64,000 nt of DNA from positions 6,262,001-6,326,000 of the forward strand of contig NC_045128.1 of NCBI RefSeq assembly GCF_007655135.1, given 5' to 3'. The notes under the pieces are model-generated. The model did not search any database and was not told the origin of the DNA. It saw nothing but the letters and a program-made list of their open reading frames with translations. Positions 1 to 12,783 of this stretch are shown here, in pieces. The translations under genes were made by a program, and so were the position numbers. The stretch comes from Punica granatum (Eukaryota; Streptophyta; Magnoliopsida; Myrtales; Lythraceae). Positions within the stretch are counted from its first letter, which is position 1, and each line of letters begins with the position of its first letter.

Positions 1-479
1 GAAACATTGACATCGACGTTCGCTAATGAACAAGAAAACGGTCCAACCACAATCTGATGCATTAATGACCCCAGAGAAAAGCAGCACTGATGTGAATCTT
101 GGATATCGACTTTCTGTGCTTAATACACCTAGACCCGCTGAGTTGTTTCATGGGTAGAATCCACCGACCTAAGAAGAAACACGTAATGGACAGTTTGACT
201 GAATCATCAGAAGATTGATTCATCGACTTTATTAGTCAGGCCAATCTATGCTGTGAAAATCTCAGCATTATTAGGACTAAACGTGCTATACAGAGACCTG
301 ATTCCAAGGGTGAACTATTATCTACAACAGCAGACACGGCCTTCGATTTCAACTATTTACAGACACCGAGTTGATATGAATAATGTTCAACATGAAACCC
401 CGAGGCCATTAATCAAGAAGATCAGGGAACCAAAAGGGTAACAACACAGAGACACTGATGCTAAGACCTCTTAATTACA
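1..479. other. no gene seen; 3' flank of the BTB gene
   Basis: The minus-strand BTB gene ends at 480, so the bases just below it are expected to hold its 3' UTR. A 62-codon open stretch at 253-441 resembles nothing I know and looks like chance. No repeat or RNA gene is visible. Confidence 0.4.
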
Positions 480-3321
480 TCAAGAGTTGTTTTCCGGCAG
501 TGGAGACCGAGCAGCACGTCGAAACCAGGTATTGAAGGCTGTGACCAGGTGGGGGCAATCCTCGACACTCCGGGTCGAGAAGCTGAGGCACTGTTGGAGC
601 AGGCCCTGAGCGTCGGAGAGCGGAAGAGTGGATATGATACTGAGGAAGGTGTCCTCGAGCTCCGTGTAGAGGGATTTGTGGCTGGAAAGCATAGGAGAGA
701 CATTGTCCTTGCACACGATCAGGACGGGGAGCCAGTCCTTCACCAGCCTCGTCCTCACCTGCAAGGTTTGGCAACAAGAAAGGCAGACATTAATGAGGAT
801 GCAAGCCATGAGAAAAACTCACAAACCATTCATTTGAATTGCCAGGTGCAAGCTCAAAGTGCAGCCTACAGTTTAATGCCTCAAATCACAGGGGCAGACT
901 AAAATTAGCCCACGCAGGCACCTATATGTCAACCTGCCCTAATTGGCGGGTACTAGGTTGACATTCAAAAGAGGCATCAATACTGCAGCAAAAGAGAATT
1001 TAAAGTTCGAGTAATATCACCCAAGATATATCACCAGCTTTGATACAGTAATATCTCATATTTTACATGGCTCTGGCAAAGAAAGAAGGAGAACAAGAAA
1101 CAAGAGTTTCTTTGACCTTCAATTTGCAACCTCCTCACTCAAAGCATGACCCAAATGGAAGAAGATTCTAGTCCCGAACAAGAAACTCTGGATCTACGCT
1201 AAGCAGCAGGACATATCAAGAATAAGAAAGTCTGTCGGTAACAAATGAGGAATTTGCCAGTTCAAAACTAGAGGACAGCTAGAACAGGAATGAAAACCAA
1301 GAGAGCGAAAAATCCAAGTCAATTAGAAACTACTAACAGAATAAGCACTTCGCTTCATCATGAAGAATCATACACATAGCCAGATAATGACATTGTCTTG
1401 AAACCCACATTTCAGGTAATGACTTCCAATGGCAGAGAAAAGATTAGGTGGAGGCATTTTTCCATGGGTGGAGAAACTACTCAGCAGTTTAACTTTACAA
1501 AGCAGCCTCTTGTCAATAACCCTAACTACCCTTTAAATGACTATGACTTTCAAAGTATGGATTACTCGAGGAAATACTTTGTTTTGCAAGGAGAAATTTC
1601 AGTACAAGTGCTATCCTGGGTGGCTTTGGCTCCAAATGGAGGAACACTCAACGTTTGGCTTGCACAATTGTCCGATACTTACATAGTAAAAGATAAGTTA
1701 CGGAGTAAAAATATAGGGAGATTCACAGACATCCTAAACGAACAAAAGCAGGCAAGAAACAAGATGTAGAATTCGGAAATGCTCCCTGGCACAATTTTTT
1801 TCTCAATACTTTACTATAAATTCAGAATCTAAAGGCCACCCATGTTAGGTAAGCATATGAAACCAATTTATAGCCTTATTTTTATCAGAAAGCAATTTAA
1901 AGTAGTTCATAAGTATTTCTAGAAGAGCTCATGCAACCATCTTAAAATGTAGCAGGTGGGCTATGCCTGACACTATGTTATAGCATCTAATCTATAGATA
2001 AAAAATAGACCTCTGCTTCTTGACTTATTGTCTTAATCTCGTACGGGGAAATGCCATAAGCACAAACCTTATTAAACACTGAGAGCCTAAAAAGACATAC
2101 TTTGATATTTCAACCGTCGTTATAAGATATAAACATTCGAGGTGTCAAATCCTAGTTGAAGACAGACAGACAGTCCCAAGATTGTCTCGGCTTCAGCTCG
2201 TAGTAATTTAGTTAATCTATAAAGGCTCATGTCACTGCAGAACCACAACATTTCAAGAACCGTACCAGAGTAGAAGCCAAGATGGTGCCAGAAGCCACCG
2301 CATTGGCGAGCCTTGATGTGCAGCGGAGCACAAGGGCGGGAAACCCAGGCACGATATTCCTCCAGGCATCATCTCTGAAAGCCCTCTGCAAGTCGGCTGT
2401 GAACGAAGCCTGGTCGCTCCACTCCTTCACGGCCGTGTCGGCCACCCTGAGCTCGATCATCCTCTCTACTAACCAGAGGAGGTGCCGCGCATTGGTCATG
2501 GCAGTGTGGAGGTTCAATCGTTGGATGGCCTCGGTCTCGTTATGGTCCCCGCGGAAGTCAGGACTGGAGTACTCCTCCAGAGACTCCTTCACAATCTTGA
2601 GGCTCGTCTCGAAGGCCCGCTCGAGAACCCGGCGGGCGGCCTCCCGATCGGACAGGTCCCGGAGGATCTTAGCCACGAATGCCTTGGCAAAGGCCATGTT
2701 GGAGTGGTTGTGGATCGCGGTGAGGATCAGGCCGTGGAGCATCTCCTCGCAGGAGTTGCCGGAGGAGGGAGAAACCCTAGCGAGGAGGTCCCGGGATTCA
2801 TCGGCGCCCAAGAGGGGGACGAGGCTGATGACCCTGGCCTCTTCCTCCTCGGTCCAGGGGACGGCCTCGAGGAACCTGACGCAGGAGCGGATGAGGTCCT
2901 CGAAGAGGAGCTCCAGCGCGACGGGGAGGAGGTCGAGCGCGGAGGAGGCGGAGCCAATGGAAGCGGAGAGGTCGTCACCGGCGTCGGCGGCGTAGAGGAG
3001 GCGGAGGACGGCGACGTAGGCATCGACCGGGTGGGAGGTGAGGTGCTGGCGGTGGAAGGCGGTGCTGCTGCCGGGGGGGGAGGAGGAGTTAGGAGGGGGG
3101 AGCCAGCGGTCGGAGAGGAGGGCGTCGAAGAACTTGGAGCGGCGGCGGATGACGGGGGAGTGGAGGTGGATCTGGAGCTGGGAGGAGGAGTCGGAGGGGG
3201 GGACGAGGCTGAGGAGGAAGTCGGAGGAGGAGGGGTCGTTGAAGAAGGGGGGAGAGAGGGAGGAGGAGGAAGGGATGCGGGCGATGCGGCTCCTCTTCTT
3301 GGGGTTGCCCAGCTGCATCAT
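480..3321 (-). CDS. BTB/POZ domain-containing protein, two exons
   Basis: Exon 1 is 3321-2266 and exon 2 is 758-480, with a 1507-bp intron (donor CTG|GTACGG, acceptor TTGCAG|GTGAGG, phase 0). The protein has 444 residues. The serine/proline-rich N-terminus leads into a BTB fold: DFLLSLVP near 34, VIRRRSKFFDALLSDRW near 57-73, the helix DAYVAVLRLLYA near 100, and LELLFEDLIRSCVRFLEAVPW to about 155. A long helical C-terminal part ends with LLQQCLSFSTRSVEDCPHLVTAF-type sequence in exon 2, which matches the end of the plant At1g63850/At3g05675-type BTB family. Some BTB proteins are substrate adaptors of CUL3 ubiquitin ligases; whether this one is remains inference. The start is the first of two adjacent ATGs. 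Without exon 2, exon 1 would run into a stop 39 bases past the donor, so the short model lacks the family's conserved C-terminus. Exon 1 is very G+C rich against its surroundings. Confidence 0.85.
759..2265 (-). other. intron of the BTB gene
   Basis: This is intronic, with GT at 2265-2264 and AG at 760-759 on the minus strand. A 123-codon open frame on the opposite strand (1398-1769) has no domain I recognise. The sequence is A+T rich and shows no clear repeat. Confidence 0.7.
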
Positions 3322-3341
3322 TTGGGTGAAGCTTCACTGTG

Positions 3342-4056
3342 ATGATCTCTCTGGAAGATCCGCCAGATGAAGATGACGATGATGATTATGAATATTTGAC
3401 GATAGTTCTGGTTCTATCCCGACAACGTCCATTTTTTTTTTTTTTTGATATTTTATATATTGTTTACCGATCGAGTTATTTTGGGAATCATGCCAATGGT
3501 CCGTCTCAAATCACTGTTGCATCGGTCGCCACTCGCCAATGTCCGTCTATTAGTCCGTACCCGAGGCTTAGGCTGATCCCGATCCCGATCCCGCCCCCTC
3601 GAAGACTCACCGACCAGAATTCGGGATCCCTCAAAGGTCTAGATGAACTCTGACGGGAGTTGCGTTGCGCCAAAGTACTTCGTAGCCTCGTGAACCCTCT
3701 GTGGACGTCGGATGGATGGATGGCAGTTTGGACTCTTACCTACACCACTTGCCCCTTTTGGTAAGGGTGTAAATTGCTTGATCGGTTCGGGTGTTGTCAT
3801 TTTGGGTCGGCTCGAGGAAAATGCCAGGCCAAAACCGCCGGTATAGGCTTTAATAGATCTGCAGGTTATCCATTTTATTTTTTTTGGTTACAAATGGGTC
3901 TAAACTCTAATACAATGAAAAATAAATCTTAAATAATTAATAAATGGGATGAATAATTCTACTAGATATCAAATTTGTACCTATAGGTGAACATGCGAGA
4001 GTTATGAAAGTTTTTAAAACTAAAAAGCAAATTATATAAATTTTCCTTCCGCAAAT
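3342..4056. other. intergenic, upstream of the BTB gene
   Basis: This stretch must contain the BTB promoter. I see a T-tract at 3431-3446 and short direct repeats of CCCGATCC at about 3578-3594, but no confident TATA box. Confidence 0.3.
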
Positions 4057-4410
4057 ATTAAAAAAAAGAGAAAAATATATTTTTGATCTTATAAATTTAA
4101 CATATAATTAATTTTGATTTTATAATATTTAAAATTACCAAATCAATTCTATACGTTTACTTCCTAAAACAATTTCGATCCTATAAATTTTGAAAAATAC
4201 ATTTTTAGTTTTATAAGTTAGTTTTCAATTAAAATGCAATCCTATAAATTTTTAAAAAGAAAGATATTTTTGGTCATATAAGTCACAAAATGGACAAAAA
4301 TTGTTTTACGAAGCAAACGTATAAAGCTAATACAACACTTTTAAAACTTAGAAAATTAAAATTGACTGAAAACTAAATTTATAAGACTAAAAATTCTTTT
4401 TCCCATTAAT
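4057..4410. repeat. long inverted repeat (foldback element)
   Basis: The left arm (about 4057-4235) and the right arm (about 4236-4410) are imperfect reverse complements for most of their length. For example, TATACGTTTACTTCCTAAAAC on the left pairs with the complement of the right-arm sequence whose reverse reads TATACGTTTGCTTCGTAAAAC. Both arms also hold TTATAAATTTA-type blocks. There is almost no loop and no coding sequence. It fits a foldback or MULE-like non-autonomous element; no sure target duplication is seen. Confidence 0.5.
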
Positions 4411-5128
4411 AAAGAAATGCTAAATGTAACCAAACCTCCTCCAAAATCGATAAATTTTCTTTGCTGTTGATCGCTCGTCCAATTCATTTCAAAGCTTGAT
4501 ATTCACTGTTGTTGTTAGTCCAGCTCCTGCCAATGTGGTTCTTACTGGTATTCGGCTTACTTTACTCACAAGCAACGATTAGTTCGGGACGATGTAGATC
4601 GAGTTACAGGCTTCTTCATAGTGAATGGTCGCAAGGTTTTTGAATAGAGAAATTTCCACTACACCTATATGTCGCATTTTTAACACCAAACAAGAGAGCT
4701 GCTAATCTCCATTATAGAACAATGCACTGAAGTAGGAGTTTGCATGGATTCGAGGATGTATGACGAGCCAACTTCCTATGATTGGATAATTTGGATTCAT
4801 CTCCTGTCATGAGAAGGCACTTCTTGATCACGAGTTGATGATAACACGAGGGAAGAATAGTTGCTTCAACAATCCTTTTCCTTCTTCTTTTTTTAAAATA
4901 TTACTCAAACAATCCATATTTTTCTTTCAATTTGATTTCATGTCATTTGGATCCCCATCAAGTTTTCGGGTCAAACGGTTTGCTGATCCGAAAATCAATA
5001 TGCAGCATTTAACCCACCCCAAATTTGCTTTCAGGTTTTTGGTTTCAGGTCGAGTTGGGTCGATCCTCCTAGGGTAGGCGATGCAGGCCAAGTGCTACCC
5101 ACATCCTTGACTTGTAAGACAAGTCTTA
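4411..5128. other. intergenic, nothing recognised
   Basis: No gene-like coding sequence is seen. An 80-codon open frame at 4835-5077 is phenylalanine-rich and looks like chance in A+T-rich DNA. Confidence 0.3.
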
Positions 5129-5894
5129 GACTATGTTTGGTCGGCGAATCACTGATAAGAATAAGAGTAGCAGTGAGATGAATTAAGATTTTAAATCCCA
5201 TGGATATTTAATGGCCTAATCTAGTATTTGGGATTAAATATTCAATGAGTATTACTCATTCATTCTGGATGAGTAACAACTAATCAAAATCCATGTAAGC
5301 AAGAGTCTATGGAATCACTATAGGCCATGTTTACCACATAGATACATATTTATTGGATGTTACACAGCCACTTGACAGAATAATACTTACCGAATATTTA
5401 TTTAGTGCTTAGGGTATGTCAAGACCCGAAATTGGAACATTAGAGTTAAAGGACCAAGGTATAACTAATTAATTTTTAAAATTCCAAAATAAAAATGATT
5501 TCATAAATAAAAGCTAAAACAGTCTAACAATACAGTGGGTCGATGGTTGTCCTACACTGGCAACCAATATCCTGGTAAGATTTTAGAGGGGATGGAGGCT
5601 TGGCGATGGTGGAGGCTCGGAGGCTACCATAAATGATAATCCAAGTCACTGGTAATCTCACCGAGACAGTGGTTGGCGGCATGGCCTCACTACCATCGCT
5701 TTTCTGTTCTTCTTAGATTTCATAAATTTGAAACAAAACCATGGGTAATAATGACATTACGCAAAAATATTATTGCAATCCACAACCCATTTCCTAACTA
5801 GGATTAGCCTTAATAAGTATATCCAGTCTTATCCCAATCTTAATCCCCATCCTACTATCTATTTTATCTCATATCCCAGCGATCAAACATGGCC
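5129..5894. mobile_element. MITE-like element with imperfect terminal inverted repeats
   Basis: The left end GACTATGTTTGGTCGGC and the reverse complement of the right end, GGCCATGTTTGATCGCTGG, match imperfectly. The similarity continues inward for roughly 80 bases (AATTAAGATTTTAAATCCC against GATTAAGATTGGGATAAG). Such GGCC-TGTTTGG ends recall Tourist (PIF/Harbinger) MITEs. A TTA lies left of the element, but the matching right-side copy is not clear. No coding content is seen. Confidence 0.4.
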
Positions 5895-6960
5895 ATATTG
5901 TCCAAGCGCAAAAATACATATCACTTTGGGTAAGATTTCTTTATTCCAAATATAGGATGTTAAGTGCTTGTCCTACATCTATAAATAATACATAAAAGTC
6001 ATAGCGCATGATGTGAGAGCTTCTTTTAGGAACCCTTAGCTCTTTATGAAACGTTGTTACGTGCTTGAATAAATTCATTTGATAATCCTCAACTTCATGA
6101 TTAATTGACTTTTCAATTTTAGTTCAACGAATTTTATTATATTTTATTGTGTCCATATTCAACGTATTTTGATTATTCGTCCATATTATTTATATGTATA
6201 ATTATTGTTTTGGAAATTAAAAGATTTCTCGTTATTTTGAAAGAATTCTTTAATTTGAGTGATATTTTTCAAGTTCGATGTACTGACTACTCTATAAATA
6301 CGAAGCAAAAATTCATCATCTAGCATCGTTTTTTTATTTATGATAATTTTTCAACACTCTAAATCTCCCATTTCTCATTGCACCAATGCATATTATGATA
6401 TATATTTTTCTATAACGAGAATTATTTGGAATGTTCTTGCAAAGCATCGTAATACACAATGAATTCCCTATAAAAGCATGAGATAAGTCCTCTAACCACA
6501 CGGGCTAATCCTTGTGTCCATATTACGGAATCATTGACTCTCTGCACATATGATATCGCATATAATCATATGGCTATATTGCATATTAATTAATAATATT
6601 TAGTTCTTTTTACATTTTATTGATTATATCTATTTGATAAACACGATATTTTTAACAAATAATTTCTTTATATCTATATCTACTTATACGTCATTATATA
6701 TGTTAATTATTAAATTTTTATTAGAAACGCTTTGATATCCGAAAATTCAATGAATGTCTTTCTTAATCTAAAAAATTTCAACAAATAAAAAACCATCGTT
6801 AATTCCAAACTCTCTAACACGGTCAGGCCAAAAATTCTCTCCGTCTGACACGCGTGTCACCGGCCCGCCCTCGAATAATCTCCTTATTCCTACTCGCACG
6901 CCACAAAAATCTCTCCCTCTTCTTTATCTTTTCTTTTACTTTCGGCGGAAAAAAAAAAAG
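5895..6960. other. A+T-rich intergenic region upstream of CAP1
   Basis: No gene is seen. The last 150 bases turn pyrimidine-rich and run into the purine/pyrimidine-rich presumed 5' leader of the CAP1 gene (about 6960-7185, with GAGAGAGAG and CTCTCTCC runs). The promoter must lie here, but I cannot place a sure TATA box. Confidence 0.35.
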
Positions 6961-7185
6961 GTGAGAGAGAGAGCAAAGGCCGAGGAGCATTTCTCATTCT
7001 CTCTCCCTGTCTGTCTCTCCGAGAAGGACACAAATCATCAATCCGCCACCACACCCATCACTCTCACTCCTCCCCCCCCCCTCCATTCCCTGGAGATCCT
7101 CCGGAAGCTCAGCTCAGCTCAGCTCCGCTCCTTCAAGATCCCGACAGCTCGATAAGGCGAGAGACCCCACGGTCTCCACCGCCCA

Positions 7186-10100
7186 ATGGAGGAGAAGCTG
7201 ATTCAAAGGCTAGAGGCGGCGGTCGCCCGCCTCGAGGCCGTTTCCGCCACCAGGGGCCTGCCCTCCGATGACCTGGATGCCGGGTCCTCGGATCCCTCCA
7301 TCCTGGCGTTCGACGATCTGATTGCTCAGTGCGTGGGAAAGGTTTCCAGCGCCGCGGAGAACATCGGCGGCCAGGTCCTGGACGCGACGAAGATCCTCCG
7401 CGAGGCTTTCTCCGCTCAGCGGGAGCTCCTCATCAAAATCAAGCAGACGCAGGTGATTTGGGGCTTGGCTTTCTTCTGTATATTTGTCTTTTGTGTCTTC
7501 CTTATATGGAAAACATTCCGTTTGTCGTACATTGTTTCAGACCCAAGTTGATGGAACCGTACAACTGTCTGTCTTCCCATGGATTTCGATTTTGATCAAT
7601 ATGTCTGTTCTTGAATGTTCTATAGATTTGGTCTTCGTTCTTTCTATTAGCATATGATTGTTATGGTGTGTGATGATCCAAAAATGGAGGTGTTAATCAA
7701 TGGACCGGCTGACCTTTGCTGAGGAATGCTTCAGTTTGATTGTATTGTGTGGTTGACCTGTGAGGTGATTGGGAGCTCAGCTTATGGCTTCTCTGTTTTA
7801 AATTCGTTAGCAGGTTCTTCTTCTGTTTGCCTGTTGAGCTTAAGTTTGCATCGAGCTTTATGAATTCTGCATCATATGCTCGTGGTGGGCTTCTTTGATC
7901 TTGTAAGCTGTACTGACATGGTGTTATTAAGAAGTAAGATCGTTTTTTAGCACTTAATACTGTACTGGGGTGTGTTTGGGATGATTAGGAAGCTTATATT
8001 CATTCTATTATTAATAAGTAACATCAAAAGTCGCAAGTTTTCAAGCTGCTATTATCGCCGAATCAATTCACTAATGATTTTGGTTGTGTTTTTCTTCTGC
8101 AGAAACCTGACCTTGAGGGATTGGGTCAGTTTCTTATGCCACTGAATGAAGTGATAATGCAAGCAAGTGCATTGACAGAGGGCAGGCGATCCGACTTTTT
8201 TAACCACTTGAAAGCTGTGGCAGACAGTCTCACAGCCTTGGCATGGATTGCATACACTGGCAAGGATTGTGGTAGGTGATGTGCGTCTTTGCGTTCAACA
8301 GCCTGATGAGATCACTTGTAATGATGCCTGAAATTTGTCGTTGCCTTTTTTCCTTCCGAAGGTATGAGCATGCCTATCGCCCATGTCGAAGAAAGTTGGC
8401 AGATGGCCGAATTTTACAACAACAAGGTATTTTGCTGCCCATATCTGCAGTTTTTTGAAGGAAATAAGATGGGAACAAGGTACAGGAATAGAATAATTAG
8501 TCTTTCAAGTATTTTGGAATTTGTCGTCTTACTTCCTCTTGGAGATTTCTCTGCTTTACCATCTTAGAATACAATCTTGTGTGATGCTGTGAATTACAGA
8601 AATGGAATAAGAAAATGGAAGTTCATAACAATATGTGCTGTGAAAGTGTGCATGTAGGTGACCTTATTCAGTTCTACCGTCGTGCACCATGTAGTAAAGA
8701 ACATCTCGTGAGCATTGCTGGTGAATTAGCTTGGACCGAGTTTTCCATACCTTTTAATGTGATCCCTTGTCTGTGTAGATTTTAACCATTACAAGAGCAT
8801 GAAGTTTAAATATATGCATACTCAAATTGTTATTTTACCTTGCAGGTATTGGTGGAATACAGAAACAAAGAGTCGAATCATGTTGAATGGGCCAAGGCTC
8901 TAAAGGAACTCTATTTACCTGGTTTGAGGGACTATGTGAAGAGCTTTTACCCTCTGGGTCCTGTATGGAGTGCTACCGGGAAACCAGCTACCTCTGCACC
9001 TGCAAAAGCTTTACCAAAAGCACCAGCGCCAGGTGCACCTGCCCCTCCACCTCCACCACCAGCTTCACTCTTCAGTTCTGAATCTTCTCCCTCTTCATCA
9101 TCTCGTCCCAAGGAAGGGATGGCTGCTGTTTTCCAGGAAATTAACTCTGGGAAGCCTGTGACAACTGGTAATTTTCTGCCTCTTTGTATGTCTTTCTTCG
9201 TATGTATGGCTATGAGACGATTGTGGTTTAACATTCTTGCTACTTAGGTTTGAGGAAGGTGACAGATGATATGAAGACAAAGAATCGAACAGATAGAACT
9301 GGGGTTGTTGGTGTGAGTGAAAAGGGAGGTCGAACTAGTTCACCAGCTTTTTCAAAGGCTGGGCCCCCCAAATTAGAGCTGCAGACAGGTCGCAAGTAAG
9401 TAGCCCTTTAGTTCATGGTAGCTCCGGCGATTGGGTGACTAGTAAATTTATTGAATTTCTTATTAGGTGGGTTGTTGAAAATCACATTGGAAGAAAGGAT
9501 TTGGTTATTGATGATTGTGATGCAAAGCAGTCGGTCTACATATTTGGATGCAAGGATTCAGTCCTGCAGATTAAGGGTATATATAAACTCTTCCAGTCTC
9601 TGTCTTCTGGGAAAATAGTGCTTCCTCTTTATAAAATACCATCTGATCCACTGATAATATCATGTGCTGCTTGTAGGAAAAGTTAACAACATAACAGTTG
9701 ACAAATGCACCAAGACAGGGGTTGTCTTTGCGGTCAGTATGAGTCCAGAAATTTGTTTCTCTTCTAATGTAAAGTAACTGATGACAAGTGCTGTAGGCTC
9801 CATCTCTTATGCCTTTGATATTTGAAACACAGGAGGTTGTTGCTGCTTTTGAGATCGTGAACTGCAATCGTGTCGAGGTGCAATGCCAGGTAGAAATCTA
9901 CAAATGAATTTGGCCACCTAAACAGCTATCAGATATCTTCAGTTCTTATATCTCATTTGCACCAGATGGTACATTGAACTTCCCGAATAGTTTAGAGGCG
10001 TTAAGGATTATGTGTTGATTGAGTACCATCTTCTGGCAATTGCAGGGTTCAGCTCCTACAATATCAGTGGATAACACATCTGGCTGTCAACTGTATTTGA

Positions 10101-10500
10101 GCAAAGATTCACTGGATTCATCAATAACGACAGCCAAATCAAGTGAGATCAATGTTTTGGTACCCGGTGCTGAACCTGATGGTGACTTGGTATGTTGCTT
10201 ATTCTATAACTTTGTGGTCAAGTTTGCAAATCTATAAGACTTTTTCCAGCTTCTTGGAGAGTTCTTGAACTTTACGTCAAGCCTGCTACTTTTACTAACA
10301 GCTGCGTCAATTTGGGAAGTTTTTCTAATGTTTGAATATACATGTGGATACTATCGGCCATCTGAAACATACAACAGAATCTCTGATTGCGTAAAAATTC
10401 CTACGCATTGCAGGTAGAGCATGCTTTGCCACAGCAGTATGTCCACACATTTAAAGATGGACACTTCACGACGTCTCCAGTTTCCCACTCCGGTGGTTAA
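7186..10500 (+). CDS. CAP1: cyclase-associated protein 1 (actin monomer-binding CAP/Srv2)
   Basis: Ten exons give 474 residues: 7186-7452, 8103-8271, 8362-8426, 8846-9167, 9248-9395, 9467-9576, 9677-9732, 9833-9889, 10046-10189 and 10414-10500. All introns are GT-AG and all phases agree. CAP binds actin monomers, speeds nucleotide exchange and recycles actin from cofilin in the cytosol. Visible parts are: the N-terminal oligomerisation helix [17 protein letters not shown]; the CAP_N helical-bundle domain to about residue 205 ([19 protein letters not shown] across exons 2-3; [20 protein letters not shown] in exon 4); a polyproline stretch near 225-240; a WH2-like segment [13 protein letters not shown] after 275; and the beta-sheet CARP domain from about 325 ([37 protein letters not shown]). 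The C-terminus SPVSHSGG matches plant CAP1. The length is close to the Arabidopsis protein. Nothing looks broken. Confidence 0.96.
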
Positions 10501-11040
10501 ATGAAGCTGCTGTCGATTACTTTCACGTGCTGTCCTAGAATATCGACCGATTCCATTGGTTCTGGAGTATGATGGTGGATCCTGTTTCTTTATTTTTTGG
10601 GCATAATTTATTTTCAGATGAAATTTTGTGGCTGCTTCATGATGTTACGCCACTTCCAGTTTCGAAGTATGTCTTCATTTGTTTGTAGAGCTTATCCTAC
10701 CTTGGCTTGAGTCTTCTGAACTGTATCGGTTGTTTCATATTTACAACAATGTTGTGCCGACACTATATTGTAATCTTTCATTTTGTTGATCGAACGATTG
10801 AATGAGATGAGGGTTTTATTAAATCTATGCAAGTTTTCCAAGTTGCATTTGATCAGATGGATCAAGAGTACCATAGCAAGTTTAACAATCTACTGATAAT
10901 TTGCTTACAGTCCTTTTCCATTTCTTCTTACCAGATATTGCCTGTAATTCTTCATCAGTCATCACAGACGAGTAAAGTATGGCTTCGGCATGGACAATCT
11001 GATGAGCCTATTTTTTCCAGATACTGAAGTCGCAAGAATA
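10501..11040. other. CAP1 3' flank, no gene
   Basis: This is T-rich sequence expected to hold the CAP1 3' UTR and polyadenylation site. I see no second gene and no repeat shared with the array to the right. Confidence 0.4.
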
Positions 11041-11152
11041 ATCAAGTGGAGCCATTGGATCATTCCAATCAGGTTCAAGGACTGCTCAACTTGTCGGATC
11101 CAGCTACATAAATCTTAAGAGTCGATCGAACATACTGCCGGTCGTAATCAAG
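11041..11152. repeat. diverged relic of the array's upstream module
   Basis: GAGCCATTGGATCATTCCAA followed by TACATAAATCTTAAGAGTCGAT resembles the block GAGCCATTGGATTGTTCCAA ... CTACACAAATCTTAGAATCGAT that precedes the second X8 relic in each unit (for example 15633-15723). The LINE relic begins right after it. This suggests the LINE inserted into an old X8 module at the left edge of the cluster. Confidence 0.4.
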
Positions 11153-12690
11153 CCATGGCAGTGATATTCGCTTGGAGATTCGTTTATAGTCAGGAATCCC
11201 TGTGGGCTTGTGTCCTCACGAGTAAATATTTTGATAGAAACCTCAATCCGACGAATCCTAGTTGTCACTTTGAGTCTTGGAGAGTCTTGTTTGCTTGGCA
11301 GGTAGCTGGACCATGGTCCGTGATGGGCGCTCCACTTCCTTCTGGTACGACGATTGGACTGGGAACTGACCCTTGAGATCGATCATCTCGGGTCCCCTCC
11401 CGGCTGAGGAAGAAAATCGTCCTGTCCACCACAGTCTATCCTCGAGTGGTTGGGATTTCTCGAACATCCCTTATCAGCTCCCTACTCTCATCATAGATAC
11501 AATCTCTAGCCAAGCTATTCCTAGCACAACGTCTGGGGAGGATTATGTGGTCTGAAAATTCTCTCAAGATGGTGACTTCGACATGGCCCTGGCTTACGAA
11601 ATTGCCCGTGGCCGCGATCCAATTCGAAATAGGACGGAGATTGGAGATGGATATGGCGTGCTAAGTGCCCTCCTAGAATCCAAACATTCCTATGGTTGTG
11701 TTCTCACAATCGTATTCCTTGTGTGGAAACCCTCGCGAAAAGGGGAATTGGTCTCAATCCTGTGTGCAGTCATTGTTCCGTGAATGTTGGATCAACTGGC
11801 CATATTCTTAGAGATTGCCCAGCCGCCCAATCTTTCTGGTCCTGTCTCGGCTATCCTCCAACCAAGGCCAGTACCTTCTCCCTCCCTTTGGTATCTTGGC
11901 TTCGTTCTAATTGCCAAGCAACCGAATCCCACTCCTTATCCATCCGATGGGCAATCATTTTTCCACATGCCTTATGAAGTCTTTGGTTTGATAGGAATCA
12001 CGGAGTCGTTAGGAGTAAACCTCTCGATGGTAATCTCCCTTTGTTAAACTGTAGTAGGGCTGCGGAGTTCTTCGCAGCGGTAAAAAAGTTGTAGTGAGGT
12101 CATGGTCAAATGGGTTCCACCAGTCCAGGCCGGTTCAAGCTTAATACCGATGGCTTGGCGCTAGGTAATCCTGGTAAGGCAGGAGGCGGTGGCATCGTCC
12201 GAGACGAGAATGGACAGTGGCGGGCAGGCTTCACACGTAGAATTGGTATAGCACCCAGTATTGTGGCCAAGCTATGGGCATTAACGACATGGACTCTAGC
12301 TCGCTCTCAGTCTTGGTATCACCCACCTTGAGGTGGAATTAGATGCCAAGGTCGTATATGATCTTGTATGGGGTGATAGTTGTAGTAATTCATTACTACG
12401 TACTCTTGTGATTGATTGCAGGACCCTCAGCAGTACATTCCAGGGTATTCGTGCTGCGCAGATCTTCCGCGAGGGGAACTTCAGCGCCGATGCACTAGCT
12501 CGGAGGCGTGTCTATTTACGAGAGCATTTTGTTGTTTTCTTTGAGCGCTCGCCGGATATGTATTTCTTATCATATGGAGACTTTATCAGTATATGCCATC
12601 CTAGATTGGTCACCAATAGGGGAGAATCGAATTCATGATGTATGGTGAACCTTAGTTTGATAAATTAATATCATGCGAAATCTAATAAAA
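11153..12690 (+). pseudogene. LINE (non-LTR retrotransposon) 3' relic: zinc-binding RVT and RNase H regions
   Basis: The piece at 11155-11376 (SLWACVLTSKYF, CHFESWRVLFAW) resembles the region after the reverse transcriptase in plant LINEs. The piece at 11696-11977 has the zf-RVT pattern (ETLAKRGIGLNPVCSHC, GHILRDCPAAQSFW). The pieces at 12110-12331 and 12333-12638 form an RNase H-like domain (FKLNTDGLALGNPGKAGGGG; ELDAKVVYDL; NFSADALARR). The expected acidic residue of the A-E-L motif is Lys (AKLWAL). The frame is broken by stops and shifts. The 3' end is a short A-rich tail (AATAAAA) near 12690, before a junction with old array sequence (AATCATAGAGTCGAGG). Everything from 12037 on is repeated in units 2-6. 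Confidence 0.7.
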
Positions 12691-12783
12691 AATCATAGAG
12701 TCGAGGACGGCACAAACAAACCGACTCAAATCAATCACTTAAATGTACTGTTCGAGCAAAACTAACTTGAACTTAATTAGTTA

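Noticed and set aside
1398..1769. 123-codon open frame on the plus strand inside the BTB intron
   Set aside because: No recognised domain, no splice or promoter context, and it lies antisense in an intron; probably chance. A protein search would settle it.
2482..3342. 286-codon plus-strand frame rich in Gly and Glu
   Set aside because: Mirror of the G+C-rich BTB exon 1 on the other strand; low-complexity composition.
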